The notes beneath the pieces are model-generated. The model was given only the letters and a program-made list of their open reading frames with translations. It ran no database searches and had not been told where the DNA came from. The translations under genes and the position numbers were made by a program. This document shows, piece after piece, positions 22,942-34,629 of a stretch of DNA of 64,000 nt. Numbering within the stretch: the first letter of the stretch is position 1; every line of letters begins with the position of its first letter. Location: the NCBI GenBank assembly GCA_029204225.1, contig CM055102.1:15031708-15095707 (forward strand). The letters are read 5' to 3'. The stretch is from Diphasiastrum complanatum. Taxonomy: Eukaryota; Streptophyta; Lycopodiopsida; Lycopodiales; Lycopodiaceae.

Positions 22942-24590
22942 CTGCACAAGATTAAATCAGATCATGAAAAACTGAAAGAAAGCAAAGCAAGGTTTGAAAA
23001 ATTGTAAGACAAAGAAGCTGAACCTTATCCAGGTAAGAAACCTATCATAAAGGACAGTCTGCATAGGAAGAGACTTTTTTTGCTCTAGCCAAGTACAAAC
23101 ATTCTTTGTTTTTCCCTCCTGAAATTTCAGCTTGATGCCTAAACCATAGAGCTCTTAAAATCAAATTCTTAATTATGAAAAAGCAACTATTTCATTTTCG
23201 CCATTGTTTTCTTGCGTTTCTCTGTTACTAATGTTGTTTCATAGCTTCTTGTAGAACGTTGTGACAACTAATCACACTTTGGCCTCTATGGAAATAATGT
23301 TCTTTTCATTATGAAAGACTGCAATCAATTCATTAGGAGCAGGAAATTGAAATATGGGAAGGGATCCTAGCCCAAAAATGATCATCCAAGAATTTGGAGA
23401 CAATTTGTCCCCAACCATGGCCAATCATATTGATAAAATCAAAGAATCTAGAATGAGGAAACATTTGATGCCAATCTAAGATGCGACAAGTCGATACCCT
23501 TCAGCGTTGTAAATAACAGGTCTGATAAGGTAAAAGAAACATTAGGATTATGAAGGTATGGCATGGATTTCAAACTTGACTTACAACAATCAACCACAAG
23601 CAATGCCAGAAAAGACTGTTGAAGGTTCCAAAGACAAAATTATCAAGGCAAAGGATGCAGAACCAGGGGTTAGGGAAATCAAATAGTCCCTCTCCAATAG
23701 ATTGCCCCCCTTTTAGGTCCAGCCATTCTATTTATACTACCAACTTAGTAAAGGATCGCAGATTTAGTAAAATGGAACCGAGAATACTTGTGAGTCATGT
23801 TTATAGAAAGAACTGAGTATCCATGAAACTCCTCAATATGGGCTTAAAAGCAAACAATATGTAGTGAAATTTTAACTATTAGAGAGCTATTATGGTGTGC
23901 TTTGTGCACTAGTATGGATGTTTGTTGCTTCTTTCCAATGGTTATAATCTCAATTTTGTGCGATTTTCTTTCCAGTAGTGCGTCAGTTACAGTGTGGGTT
24001 TTCACTTTGGTACTGTAGTAGCTTGTGCTTTTGCATGGTGGATCTTTTTAGTTCTCAAAACCAGTGGTGTGTTCAACAAGTAGCATCTTTTGGGCTGTGT
24101 CATTTTCTTTATTCGTTGGACATACAAGCATCCAAAAAAAATTTGTACAAGTTTAAAGATCAGAAAAATGTTCTCGTGTCATGCTCAAGTATGCTTTGAA
24201 TTTTATAAAGCAATAGCTGGAGCAGATTTACCATCAGAAATAGAAAGAATCTTGATAGGGACATGAAGAGCATGGAGCATGTGCAAAAGTATCCAAAGAT
24301 TCTCAAGTGGCGTCATCAATAGGTCGACCATCCCATTGTCCAATTTTCATTCAGATAGATAGAAGAACAAAGAAAGTTGACACGAAAAATAAGACAAGCT
24401 GTGGTAGTATTGAGAAGTTCCAAGCGATATGTGACAGAGTTAAGCTTTTCTACAATCTTGAACGAGCCATAATATTGAGCAAAAAGCCTAATTTCGATTG
24501 TAAATTTCTAGTGTAGAAAAATGGCTTAGTCACCTAGTTGTGATGATTTTGTAAATGGATATAAATAACAGGTTCACTAGCTTGAAGTGA
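22942..24590. other. Intronic sequence without a recognisable element
   Basis: There are only short ORFs with no domain on either strand. The right part (from about 24540) grades into the Gypsy-2 linker. Confidence 0.45.
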
Positions 24591-24591
24591 C

Positions 24592-25342
24592 ATGCTCATA
24601 TTTGGCACAAAAGATGTACCGCCTTTATTGGATAAAGGTAAAGGGAAGATCAAAGACCCTTCAATCAGAATTATAGGAATTCTTCACCTTCTAGAAAGAC
24701 ATCACCTTCTAGGAAGTCATCACCTACTCGGACGATTCTTGCCAAGAAGGCTAAACGTAAATCAAAGGTTAATCTCTTTGAACAAGAACAGTCAGATGAA
24801 GTCCAGCATGACATGCTAGATCATTTCAAACGCTATACTTTGAATGATGTTGTTATTTTGTTACCAAAAGCTCATCGTGTTCCAGAAACACAAGAAGTTT
24901 ACAATGGACCAGCTAGGACTCAGCCTATGAATCTTGCTGAAGCAGGAGGAGAGGAGAAACACAAGAAGTTTACAATGGACCAGCTAGGACTCAGCCTATG
25001 AATCTTGCTGAAGCAGGAGGAGAGGCTGAGAAGATTGTTCAAGTTGGAACACAACTTCCCTCAGATTAGTTTCAAGCATTGAGGAAGTTGTTGATTAAAT
25101 ATCAAGATTGTTTTGCTTGGACATACAAGGATTTGAAAGGAATTCCTACATCAATAATCAAGCATACCATTCCCTTGATACCTGATGCAGTGCCAAAAGT
25201 GACAAGATTTTATCGTTGTAATCTGAATGTCACAGATCTTATCAAGAAGGAGTTACAAAGGTTTCTAGAAGCAGATTTTATTTATGAAATTCTGAGTGGG
25301 TTTCGCCAATTGTTGTCGTTCCTAAGAAAAGTGGGAAGATGA
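24592..25342 (+). pseudogene. Gypsy-2 linker and start of RT
   Basis: It shows an SR/K-rich linker (SPSRKSSPTRTILAKK in mixed frames) and FKRYTLNDVVILLPKAH, which matches Gypsy-1. The RT start follows (DCFAWTYKDLKGIPTSIIKHTIPL, PKVTRFYRCN). A 71-bp tandem duplication (24891-25030) shifts the frame, and a further frameshift follows EADFIYEI near 25290. Compared with Gypsy-1 the identity is clear in every block, so both belong to one Ty3 lineage. Confidence 0.8.
24891..25032 (+). repeat. 71-bp tandem duplication inside Gypsy-2
   Basis: CAAGAAGTTTACAATGGACC begins at 24891 and again at 24962. The two units look identical over about 64 bp, so the duplication is recent. A period of 71 is not a multiple of three and breaks the frame. 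Confidence 0.9.
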
Positions 25343-26280
25343 GAATTTGTGTGAACCTAAAAGCTTTGAACAAAGTGAGGCACAAAGATCACTTTCCGTT
25401 ACCATTTACAAAAAGCATATTGGATCGGAAGCCTATAGCTTTCTGGATGGATTCAGTGGTTATAATCAAGTTAAAATCACACCTGCGAATTGACATAAAA
25501 TAGCTTTTACAACAGAATGGGAAACATATGCTTATAAAGTTATGCCATTTGGATTATGCAATGCATCAAGTTCATTTCAACGGGTTATGCAATTCGATTT
25601 TAAGGAGTATTTGAAGAAATTTCTTGAAATCTATTTGGATGAGCTTGGAGTCCTTAGCGCTGATACAGACCATCTGAATCGTTTGGAAAAAGTATTTAAA
25701 CATTGTCGCAAGTACCAAATTTTTTTGAATCCAGAAAAGTGTCAAATTTGGGTTACTCATAAAGTTGTTCTTAGACATGTAATATCAAGACATGGAATTG
25801 TTATTGGACAATAGAGTTTCATGTTCATACTGATGCATCAAAATATGCCATTGGATTAGTTTTGACACAACCAAGAGAATACAAGAAGGATTACCCTATC
25901 AGATTTGCTAGTCGACAACTTAGTGATTCTGAAAAGAATTATTCCACCACAGAACGAGAAGCGTTGGCTATGGTATTTTCAGTAAAGAAATTTCGACATT
26001 ATTTGATGGAAACGCACTTCGCATTTTATACTGATCATCAGCCATTGCTTTATCTAGTCAACAAGACATGCGATACAGGATGTATTGCATGATGGTTACT
26101 ATTACTGACTGAATTTGATTTTTGAGTTGTGGTTCGGAAGGGTAAACAACATTATCTTGCCGATCATGTCTCAAGAATACAGACGACACCAATCAATACT
26201 GAAGTGGATGACGAACTGCCAGATGCTGCATTATTTTATGTTGAAGCAGGACCTGAATAACCAGCTGATATTGTTAAATA
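25343..26280 (+). pseudogene. Gypsy-2 RT core and RNase H, internal deletion
   Basis: The RT continues across frames. 25542-25814 has MPFGLCNASSSFQRVM and the active-site region EIYLDELGV, where the usual second Asp of YLDD is Glu. At about 25812 the sequence jumps from the RT connection (ISRHGIVIGQ) to EFHVHTDASKYAIGLVLTQ of RNase H, losing about 90-100 residues that Gypsy-1 retains. RNase H follows with EREALAMVFSVKK and YTDHQPLLYL. Stops at 26090 and 26124 interrupt. Confidence 0.85.
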
Positions 26281-27273
26281 TTTAATGTTAGGCCAACCTA
26301 ACGAATCTTTGAACAAAGTTCAAAAACTGCGATTGATTGTTAAACATGAAGTGCCTGAACTAATCATGTTTTCTCATGATGGGATGGGAGGAGGAGACTT
26401 TTCATCTGATATCATTGTTCGAAAGATCTTACAATCAGAATGTTGGTGGCCTACACTTCATAAAGATACAGAGAAATATATTCACTCATGTGATGTATGT
26501 CAACAAGCACGTCGCCCAACGAAGTAAAACTATGAGCCTTTACATCCAGTTTTGGCACAAGTACCGTTTGAAAAATGGGGACTTGATTATGTTAGCCCTA
26601 TTCATCCTGCGGCAAGAGGTACTCAAGCCAAATATATCATCATAGCGACAGATTATATGACCAAGTGGGTCGAAGCAAGAGCAGTTTGAGTTGCTGATGC
26701 AAAGATTACTGCTAAGTTTTTATATGAGAACATCATTGTTAGATTTGGATGTCCTGTCGAGATCGTGAGTGATCGTGGAACACATTTTGTCAACGAAACG
26801 ATCACAGACGAAGCAAGTCGTTTTGATTGGGAACAAAAACTTCATGTAGCATTGTGGGCATTCAGAACAGCTTATAAAGTTAGTACGAACCAGACACCAT
26901 TTCAACTTGTCTATGGTCAAGATGTCGTAATGCGATCAAATTTTTAGTACCATTATTACGCATTGCAGCAATGGAACGGTTGGATGATGCTAAATCTTTA
27001 CAACTGCGTCATGAAGCTTTGCATAAACTTTGTGAAACCAAATTGATGGGAGTTTATGCACTAGCAGCAGAAAAAGCTCGTCGCAAGGCATGGCATGATC
27101 ACCATTTACATAAGAAAGATCAGCAAGAAGAATATCTAGCTTTGATGTACAAGACGAAATTGATCAAAGAAAAATTAAAATTTACAGGTGAAGGACCATA
27201 CAAAGTGAAAAAATATTGTCGTACGGAGCAGTTATCTTGGAACACCTGGATGGTAGAAGATTTGATACCCTAG
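26281..27273 (+). pseudogene. Gypsy-2 integrase, catalytic Glu region deleted
   Basis: The HHCC finger ends with HKDTEKYIHSCDVCQ. The core has WGLDYVSPIHPA (first Asp) and IVSDRGTHFVNE (second Asp). The sequence then passes directly to WEQKLHVALWAFRTAYK, so the stretch holding the third catalytic residue is gone. The C-terminal part (27000-27270) has ALAAEKARRKAWHD and KLKFTGEGPYKVK, as in Gypsy-1. Stops at 26525, 26687 and 26945 make it inactive. Confidence 0.85.
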
Positions 27274-27429
27274 TGAATGGCAGCTGATTACGCAAGCTTT
27301 GGCAGCAAATCTACCAGCGTGATTGAAGATCTACTCATTTTTACTTTTCTTGTTTTACAACTTTGTTGTTTTTCACTACTTGTTAATCCGATACCAGTAT
27401 TTCACCCAAAATTGTCATTCTCCGTGATG

Positions 27430-28770
27430 TTCCAACCTCAACGGCATGGCGCTTCCTAGCACAAGCAGAGTGGTTGAATGGATGAACCTTGCCGCATGAT
27501 AGGGCCTTCTCTAATAAAATAAGTATGGAGTTCATCAGCATGGCCTTCGGTACCTGGAACGAGGCCAAGGAAAAATTTTACGTAACCTTCCAAAGGGGGT
27601 AGTGCACAAGGTGCGGGTCACTGAGGCCGCCCTTGCTACAGTAGGCATAATTTAAGGCCCTCGACCAACTTCATCCCACAAACAGGCCAAATCAGTCATC
27701 AAGCCTTTTGTAGACACGCAAATCAACAGGTACCATACCAATGACGGCTATTTGCTAGAAGCTTCTCAATAACTTCCTGATGTTTGAGAATCTCATGAAG
27801 GAACGGATCTCCTCTCAGATTCTCCATCGCTTGGTAGAATCTAACTATGAGTTAGATAAGGGGACCGTGCAGCCTTACAACTGGTACAAGACGGTCTTCA
27901 GAGAGCTAAAGAGAGCCATTAAGAGTAATACCAAATAGCAGTTTACTGCTAGCTCTCTTTTGTCATCCTTGGCCGCCGCGTATCTAGAAAATAAGGTTCA
28001 CGGGTTTCACGCTGATTCCGTGCTACGCATCTACGAAGTAGCACCGGCTGAATCTTCCCGCCAAGCATCCTCTTCCCAGAGTCGTCATCGAGTACGTAGA
28101 GAGATTGTTTCACCCCACTCGCCTCCCGCATCTCATCGTCATACTCAGCCACCACCGTCAGCTGCGCCCACACCTCCTGCTGCTACTCGTTCTGCTCTTC
28201 CCGTCCCCTCAGCCTCTGCAACTACCCTCGCCACCGATTCCTCCCAAGGGCCTTTTGTGACAATTGGATCTACCATTTCAATCATAGTTACCCAAGCCGC
28301 CTCACCCCCACAAACTTCAGCTGTTTCCCCAAATACCCAACTGTTTATGGATATGATCGATGATTCCGATCTCTTACAGGCAGATGAGCACTTTGTGATG
28401 TCGTTGAGCCCCGAGCCATTTAATCCCAAATCCTCCGGAATAGGACTCAATCATTTCCAAGAAACTTTCAATACTTTTGATTCAGTACCACCATTTCAGC
28501 TAGGCCAACAAGCAGAGCAAGTATTTCAGGCACCCGACACCATCAGAGCGCTTCTGCTGTCGTCTCCCCAAAATAGTTTGATGCACAAGTCCCAGAAGGA
28601 TTCGAGGGTGAACTTTGAAGAAGATCCCCAAGCCAATCTTCAAGCCAAATCAGGACAAGTTGTGGGATCTGTGCCTGCTACTGCTACAACAATGCCAACG
28701 GTGCAATTGGATTATGGTGATATCCTAGGGATCCATACACCTAGGACAAATGATCCAGAATATGCTTGAT
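27430..28770 (+). pseudogene. Extra ORF after pol in Gypsy-2, unknown domain
   Basis: Piecewise translation from about 27430 gives FGTWNEAKEKFYVTFQRG, VHKVRVTEAALATVG, ISSQILHRLVESNYELDKG and NWYKTVFRELKRAIKSN. An uninterrupted frame (27960-28769) then starts with SSLAAAYLENKVHGFHADSV, goes through a Pro/Ser/Ala-rich stretch and ends at DPEYA. I do not recognise the first domain. The position between integrase and 3' LTR is that of env-like or additional ORFs of plant Ty3 elements. No signal peptide or membrane segment is evident, so an envelope role is not supported. Confidence 0.6.
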
Positions 28771-28782
28771 GGAAAATCTTAG

Positions 28783-29166
28783 ATGGAGAAGCGGATTGTG
28801 GATCGAGAATTGAAGATCGCCAAGCAGCATGAAGAAAAGTCAGAGGCAGAGTTGACAAAGGCAAAGCAACACGAAGATGCCTTAGAGAAATATGTTTCAG
28901 ATCTCCAGAATGAGCTAACCAATGCGCAAGATCAAGTTGACAAAGCCGTCCAGGATGCCAAGCAGCAGATTATCCTCTTGCAAGGTCAAATGGATGGCCC
29001 AGTTGGAAAAAGAAAGAATTCTAGGAGAATTGGATGCCACGGCCACAGAGTGCGACAATTTGCTACACGAATTCATGGAATTAATACGGCGCGCCTGGAA
29101 TTCATGGAGAAGGTCCAGTACCACCTAATAAAGGCCCAAGGCGAGGCTAATCAAAGCCCAAAGTAA
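28783..29166 (+). pseudogene. Coiled-coil C-terminal part of the extra ORF
   Basis: It is frameshifted by one base relative to the previous frame and begins MEKRIVDRELKIAKQHEEK. Lys/Glu/Gln heptads run for about 80 residues (LQNELTNAQDQVDKAV). After a second frame change near 29000 the coil continues in another frame (LEKERILGELDATATECDNL). It most likely belongs to the same protein as 27430-28770, with a multimerising tail. Confidence 0.6.
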
Positions 29167-29216
29167 TAAATCTCGCGAGGTGTCATGGGACCGCCACTAG
29201 TTTTGGTGGGAGATAC

Positions 29217-29684
29217 TGTTGGAGGGTTTGCGAATACCAAGGCAACCCTAACCCTAGTTAATAAGTGAGAGGGATTTGGCATCCTACATGTGCAAGTACA
29301 ACCTGATGATCACATAGTTATTTGATTAGTTAGAAGTTAATAAAAGGACTTTTGGCCTTTTTGCGGGACCTTTAATGTTGCAAGGCCTAATAGTCAAGTT
29401 AGTGAATAAAAAAGGCTCCTCCCAAAATTCGAATTTCAAATAATAAGGGAGGTGGAGATTGGCCAATAGGATTTGAGGCCAAAGCCCTAAAATCCACTAT
29501 ATATAGTGGTGGTTTCGAGTTATTTTGTACTTTCTCTCTTCATTTCAATACAAGCAGGTTGAGCCTCTTATGGAATGGATATGGAATGTCCTTGCTCTTC
29601 TTCTCTCCTCCTCCATCTCTCATGTTTTCTTTGGATTTGCTAATTGTTGGATTTGATGCTTGTTGGAGTTTATCTTTATTATAC

Positions 29685-29779
<95 letters not shown>

Positions 29780-29933
29780 AAGAAGTGTAAGATCTATCAT
29801 TGCTTGAGTAGTGTTAATTGCTAGTATTAATGGATCGTAGTGTTGATGCTTACTGTTAGATGTGGATCATAAGCATGTGCTTGATTATGAACTATGCTAT
29901 CGCTCTCAGGGAACGAATCTCCGCGTGACAACA
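29217..29933 (+). repeat. 3' LTR of Gypsy-2 (TGTTGGAG...CGTGACAACA)
   Basis: The LTR is 717 bp with TGTTG/CAACA ends, preceded by purine-rich GGTGGGAGATAC. It includes a TATA-like CTATATATAGTGG at 29500 and a TG/AG microsatellite. The related degenerate copy at 184-760 confirms that it is a dispersed repeat. The matching 5' LTR is not in the window. Confidence 0.7.
29688..29785 (+). repeat. Compound microsatellite (TG)n(AG)n
   Basis: About 25 TG units pass directly into about 18 AG units inside the LTR. The ORFs over it are artefacts of the repeat. Confidence 0.95.
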
Positions 29934-32025
29934 AGTTAACCCTCTTCTTCTCCTTTGATGCTTGAGTGCTTGGATCTAGGGTTGAAGGTGGATAGGAAAT
30001 ACTCGCTACAATTTTGCTCGATTGATCCGAGGCTTCATGTGTTGCCATTTCTTGTAATCAAGCCCCAATTTTTGGAGGGCACCCATTCCCCCTCAATGTT
30101 GTGCTTTTTTTTCTTTGGTTGCATGTTGCTAAAACTTTATGCATGTCACCTAAAATCAATCTTCACATTTTTCATGTAGGGAATAAAGGTGCCTCACATA
30201 ACGGGATCTGTGGGGCAAAACTTTTTATGGCAAATTATTTTTACATGCACTTTCCGGGTGTCGGAAGGTACATGTAAAACTTTCAAATCAATTATCATGT
30301 AACTTTCCTCTCTAATTAAAAAAAGCCATATCCTATTCCATATCTTAAATTCTCGTCCAAGCCAGATCGCTAGGAGATCAATTTTCCTCCTAATAGGCAT
30401 TCCTTACTCACCAACAATGGTGCATTAGTACCAATAACGATCACCCCCGAGCCCCATCTTGGCAGAATGGTAAACTTGAACACCTTTAAAACTTGCTATT
30501 GCTAGCTGGCATCTCATCACGTCCTTGGCAAACTCTCAAACTCATACTAGATCAATGACAGTCATCCTCTACCCATATCTCTAAATATTTTCCTGACGGG
30601 TTCATCGGTGGTTTATTGCTTGCGACACACCTAACATATCTTGGGCCCAATGGTCGCCATCATCGCAGATTACTAACACTTGTCCTCTGGTAACGAATTC
30701 ATTGAAGGTCATGCTAGATCTAAGACTTGAGCCTAAGGAAGGGTGCACGTGCACGTAACATTTCATCATTCTACAGTCTTCAGTGTTGCTATATTTTGAA
30801 TGTTATAGTTGTGTCAAGGTTTGACTTTGTAGTACTTTGAAATCCAAAGCAAATGCACTTTTTTGTGCATGAGGTGCAAACCTAGAACCAATGGCATAAG
30901 TGACACGCATATGTAGAGGAGGTACACCATTAGTGCATCTAGATAATTTTTCGGTTTATATAGTCCAAGAAGAGATACATGCTCCTTAAGTGGAGTGCAG
31001 ATATGCAAGTCCTCAGTACGACACTTCCCACCAAAATGGCCCTATTACACACGACATGGAATACTATGACTCTTTGTGAGGTTACATGAGGTGGGCTCTT
31101 GCTACATCACATGTATGTTTAGACTATAGAGCCAACCATTGCTACTATTAGCTGTTATGCAACTACTGTTGCCTGGCCTTCATGGCCCCTTAAGAGATCT
31201 TACGATCTTTTTACACCTTAAGAGCCACTCTTACCTATTATTACTATGAGGCATTGGGTCCATCAAAGTGGCACAAAGGAGGCGTGATGATTTTATTTCA
31301 ATGGCATGGCATTTCCTTATAAATAGTGAACTTGTATGCATACATGATAACAACATTATTGTATGGATATACGGCAGTCAAGTCTCAATGGTAGTGTTTT
31401 TGTCATTTTCACTCCATGCTGGAGGCATCGACACTTTTTCTTATTTGGTAGTTCTAGTCCATTGGTACAACGGGATGGTCTGTACGCACCACCAACGTCT
31501 CTATGTGTTCAGCATAGATATTGCAATATTGTTTCATTCCATCAGCATTGCAAAAGATTCCATTTGGCGGTTGTATTTATAAATGCCTCCTCATTCATAA
31601 TCGGGGCTATAATTCTTCATTCTATCATTCCATTATAACATGCTTATATGGAAGTCATGGTCCATAGACTCCATACATTGTAAATGTTGCGGCATTTGCA
31701 GATGCTTCGACACACCAAGTTTGGCTTCACGATTAAGTCATCTTGAATTGATTATTGCTGCTTTTATGTGGTATTCATCAGCAACACACGTGCATTCGAC
31801 ACTTCCTCATATTGCTACTCCATGGCATGTATAGGTTGTACAGTTAGATTGGGGTCTATTTTTTATATCGGGCCATTCCCTACTGTTTTTAGGTGGCATC
31901 TCAATAGACTCAAATATAATGACAACAATAGATACATTGTGAGCTCTTCTCTTCATATACACTGCTACATTTGAATACATCTATATATATTATATAAATA
32001 TAATATAATATATATATATATATAT
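29934..32025. other. No gene seen
   Basis: This is about 2 kb of AT-rich intronic sequence with short unsupported ORFs. It ends in a TA-rich tract into which hAT element A is inserted. Confidence 0.5.
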
Positions 32026-32214
32026 CATAGTGGCACGTGGTACCGCCATTATGGTACCGTGGTACCATAATGGTGGTACCACGGTTATGGTGCCGCCCTC
32101 AGACCAGCGGTACCAGGGCGACACCACAAAAATAATATTTTTTATTTATTTTTTTTAAAAAAAAAAAAACCCTTTTAACAGGCTAAAACTAGGTAAAAAC
32201 TAAGATGTTACTGT

Positions 32215-32485
32215 ACAGGGGGACTGTACTGGGGTCACTGTGGGAGAGCGGACCCAATCGGAGTGCGGCATGTGGGGGAGCAATACCTGGGGCAGGTACA
32301 GTAGCACATGGGCACTGTGGGAGAGCAGACCATGGACCCAATCGGAGTGCAGCATGTGGGGGAGCAATACATCCGGACAGGTACATCGTCACATGGGCAC
32401 TGTGGAGGAGCAGACCATGGACCCAATCGCAGTGCAGCATGTGGGGGATCAGCACATGGGGCAGGTACAGTAGCACATGGGATCA
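32215..32485. repeat. Subterminal tandem repeat of element A
   Basis: There are three diverged units of about 75-87 bp with CACTGTGGGAGAGCAGACC, GTGCAGCATGTGGGGGA and GGGCAGGTACAGTAGCACAT. They begin near 32235, 32307 and 32397. Such arrays near transposon ends often bind transposase; that role is inferred. Confidence 0.8.
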
Positions 32486-32537
32486 TCAACAAAAGCAAAT
32501 TGGGAAACAGGCTGTGGGGTTAAATAGGCACTCACGA

Positions 32538-32735
32538 GACAGTGAGAGAGCCAGTGAAAGGGGGTGAGAGGCATTGTGAGAAGCTGTGAGGGAGAGCCAG
32601 TGGGAGGCTGTGAGAGAGAGGCATTGTGAGAGGCTGTGTGACAGACCGAGTGAGAGGCTGTGAGAGGGGGGCTGTGAGAGAGCCAGTGAGAGCCATTGAG
32701 AGGCTGTGAGAGGCTGTGAGGGTCATTTCGAGCAA
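32538..32735. repeat. GTGAGAG-type minisatellite in element A
   Basis: This is a degenerate array of GTGAGAGGCT and GTGAGAGAGCCA units lying just upstream of the plus-strand ORF at 32750. Confidence 0.75.
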
Positions 32736-32749
32736 CAGGGTGTCGTGAG

Positions 32750-33103
32750 ATGGCGGAGGGCGAAGCCAGGAGGAAGCTCGAGGAAGATGTCCGAAGGTAC
32801 AACGAAAGGCATCGGAAGCAAGAAGCAGACATTGCAGAGATGCTGCGAGAGACTCGACAGAGACACCCAGAGCTGCAGATCCCCGCCCCGGCTGTGGCCC
32901 TCGCCCCCGCTATCGAGCTGGATTTGGATGAGCAGATCGGAATGAACTTCACACGACGACAGCTCATCATGGTCAGGGAAAGGGCTGCCCGCCGTCGGGC
33001 TGACTAGGAGGCAGCTCGGGCTAACCGGGAGGCAGAGCGAGAGCGACAGAACAATGCACCTGACGAGGCGAGGAGTCTGTGGAGGATCCGTAGAAATGTT
33101 TAG
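32750..33103 (+). pseudogene. Small charged coiled-coil ORF of element A, opposite strand
   Basis: The frame is open from ATG 32750 to TAG at 33005, then open again in the same frame to 33103. It is rich in Arg and Glu, with EEDVRRYNERHRKQEADIAE, NFTRRQLIMVRERAARRRAD, then ANREAERERQNN and RSLWRIRRNV. It is predicted to form a helical coil. It is convergent with the transposase. I do not recognise a family. It could be an accessory protein of the transposon or a captured gene fragment. Confidence 0.45.
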
Positions 33104-33590
33104 CATAGATGGGGTCTAGCCGTATGTGGCTGACTGTTGTTATTTAATGTTCATCAGTAGATGAGGCAGTATTTAGTGTCTGGCATGGTGTAAAGAACAG
33201 CCCCAGCCGTATGCGGCGGGAATACGTATTGTAGTTTTGATACATCTGTTGAATTAATGTACGGTGTGTTTTTTGTGATGCGTGCCTTGTGTATTGCAAT
33301 CTGAAGTATGTGATTATGAAATGCTATCAGGGGGTTTGTATTTTTGTGTTCTGCATATGCTCTCAAACTCTGTACTGAAAACTAATTGAAAACACGCACA
33401 CACCATTTGAAGTAAAACTGCAAGTAGAACATCGCAATTACAAATTGACAAATACACATTGTGCAGTGAATAGAATACGTCCAACACCAAATATAATATG
33501 AAAATTGGTCTGAATACAGTGTTCGACCATCTAGCCGCCAAACATGGAACATGATATCAAACTGCTAAAAATAAAATGACGGAGCTACAA

Positions 33591-34547
33591 TCAATGCTCT
33601 GCCTCAAACTCAGATGAATGCTCCGGAGACAACTCAGGGCCCCGAGCTGACTCTCGCAACTGATATCTATGTCTGTCTGGTACTGGCATGGGCTGTGTAT
33701 CCGAGGGGGAAGAGTCGTCATCCTCATCCTCCCAATCTGCCTCCGCATCAGCCCCCAAGCAGGCTAAACCAACAACACCTGCTGCAGCTGGCTGTAATAC
33801 AGCACCTCTACCAGCAACTGGAGCCCTGCGAGGTCGTCCTCTCTTCCCTGGCAGTTTCTGTGCCCTGCCTTTCTTGTTCGGTGCACCCTTGGGCCTTCCT
33901 GGCCTCTTGCGGACGAGGGGAGCCGTCAACGCCTCATCACCCCCATGCAGATCGCCTGGCTGACTAGGCTGGGCCCAAGCTGCGGCCGGCTGGGATAGAG
34001 TAGCTAAAGATGGGTGTCCCTGTGCAGCTGATAGTGGAGGATAGGTCCGAGGGGTGTGTGCCCGTGGGCCTGCTGCTAGTGGAGGAACTAGATGTGGAGG
34101 GGCCGTTCCTGCAAGAGGCAAGTACAGCGGCGATAAGTATTGAAAGGGGCGCTGTGGTGGACGGTACTGGTACATCCTGGGTGCTGCCAAAGGAGGAGGA
34201 TGTGCTGTGGGTGTTGCCAAAGGAGGAGCCGGTGCCGTGGGTGCTGCCAATGGAGGAGGATGTGCTGTGGGTGCTGCCACTGGAGGAGCGTCTGTAGATG
34301 TGGGTGCTGCAAGAGAAGATCTGGGCACAGATGGTGGCCTGCAATGGAGACCTGCTGCTGCAAAAGTGGATGGCGATGAAGGGGCTGCAGGCCTCAACGG
34401 TATCGGTGGCACTGGAGGTGCTGTGCGGCGCACATACACCCTCTGAGGAACTGGAGGAACTGCAGGCACCTCGTGTAGCTGCTCTGGCTGAGACTCTGTG
34501 TAGGGCATGCTGGCTAGAGAGGATGGGGGTGCCCTGACGCTCGGCAT
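33591..34547 (-). pseudogene. Pro/Ala-rich protein part with two AT-hooks (element A)
   Basis: The frame is 318 codons. The first 190 residues are Pro/Ala-rich with a repeated PPPLAAPTA unit. Then come two AT-hook-like motifs, RKRPGRPKG and GKRGRPRRAP, about 25 residues apart, and an acidic tail (DWEDEDDD). AT-hooks bind the minor groove of AT-rich DNA. The frame is open upstream of its Met through DLIADLDSEAQ to a stop, so it was probably joined to the acidic segment at 34630-35232 as the C-terminus of one large protein. Confidence 0.6.
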
Positions 34548-34629
34548 CTACTGGGCCTCTGAATCCAAGTCTGCAATCAAGTCGTCCAGCTGGGCATCCG
34601 AATACAAATGGTCTGGGCTCTGGGACTCA

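Noticed and set aside
27430-29166. Envelope gene of an endogenous retrovirus-like element
   Set aside because: Position fits, but there is no signal peptide, cleavage site or membrane anchor; the end is a coiled coil.
33614-34546. Plus-strand ORFs rich in Gly, Cys and Val opposite the AT-hook frame
   Set aside because: Antisense shadows of the Pro/Ala repeat frame at 33591-34547, which has AT-hooks and the longer open length.
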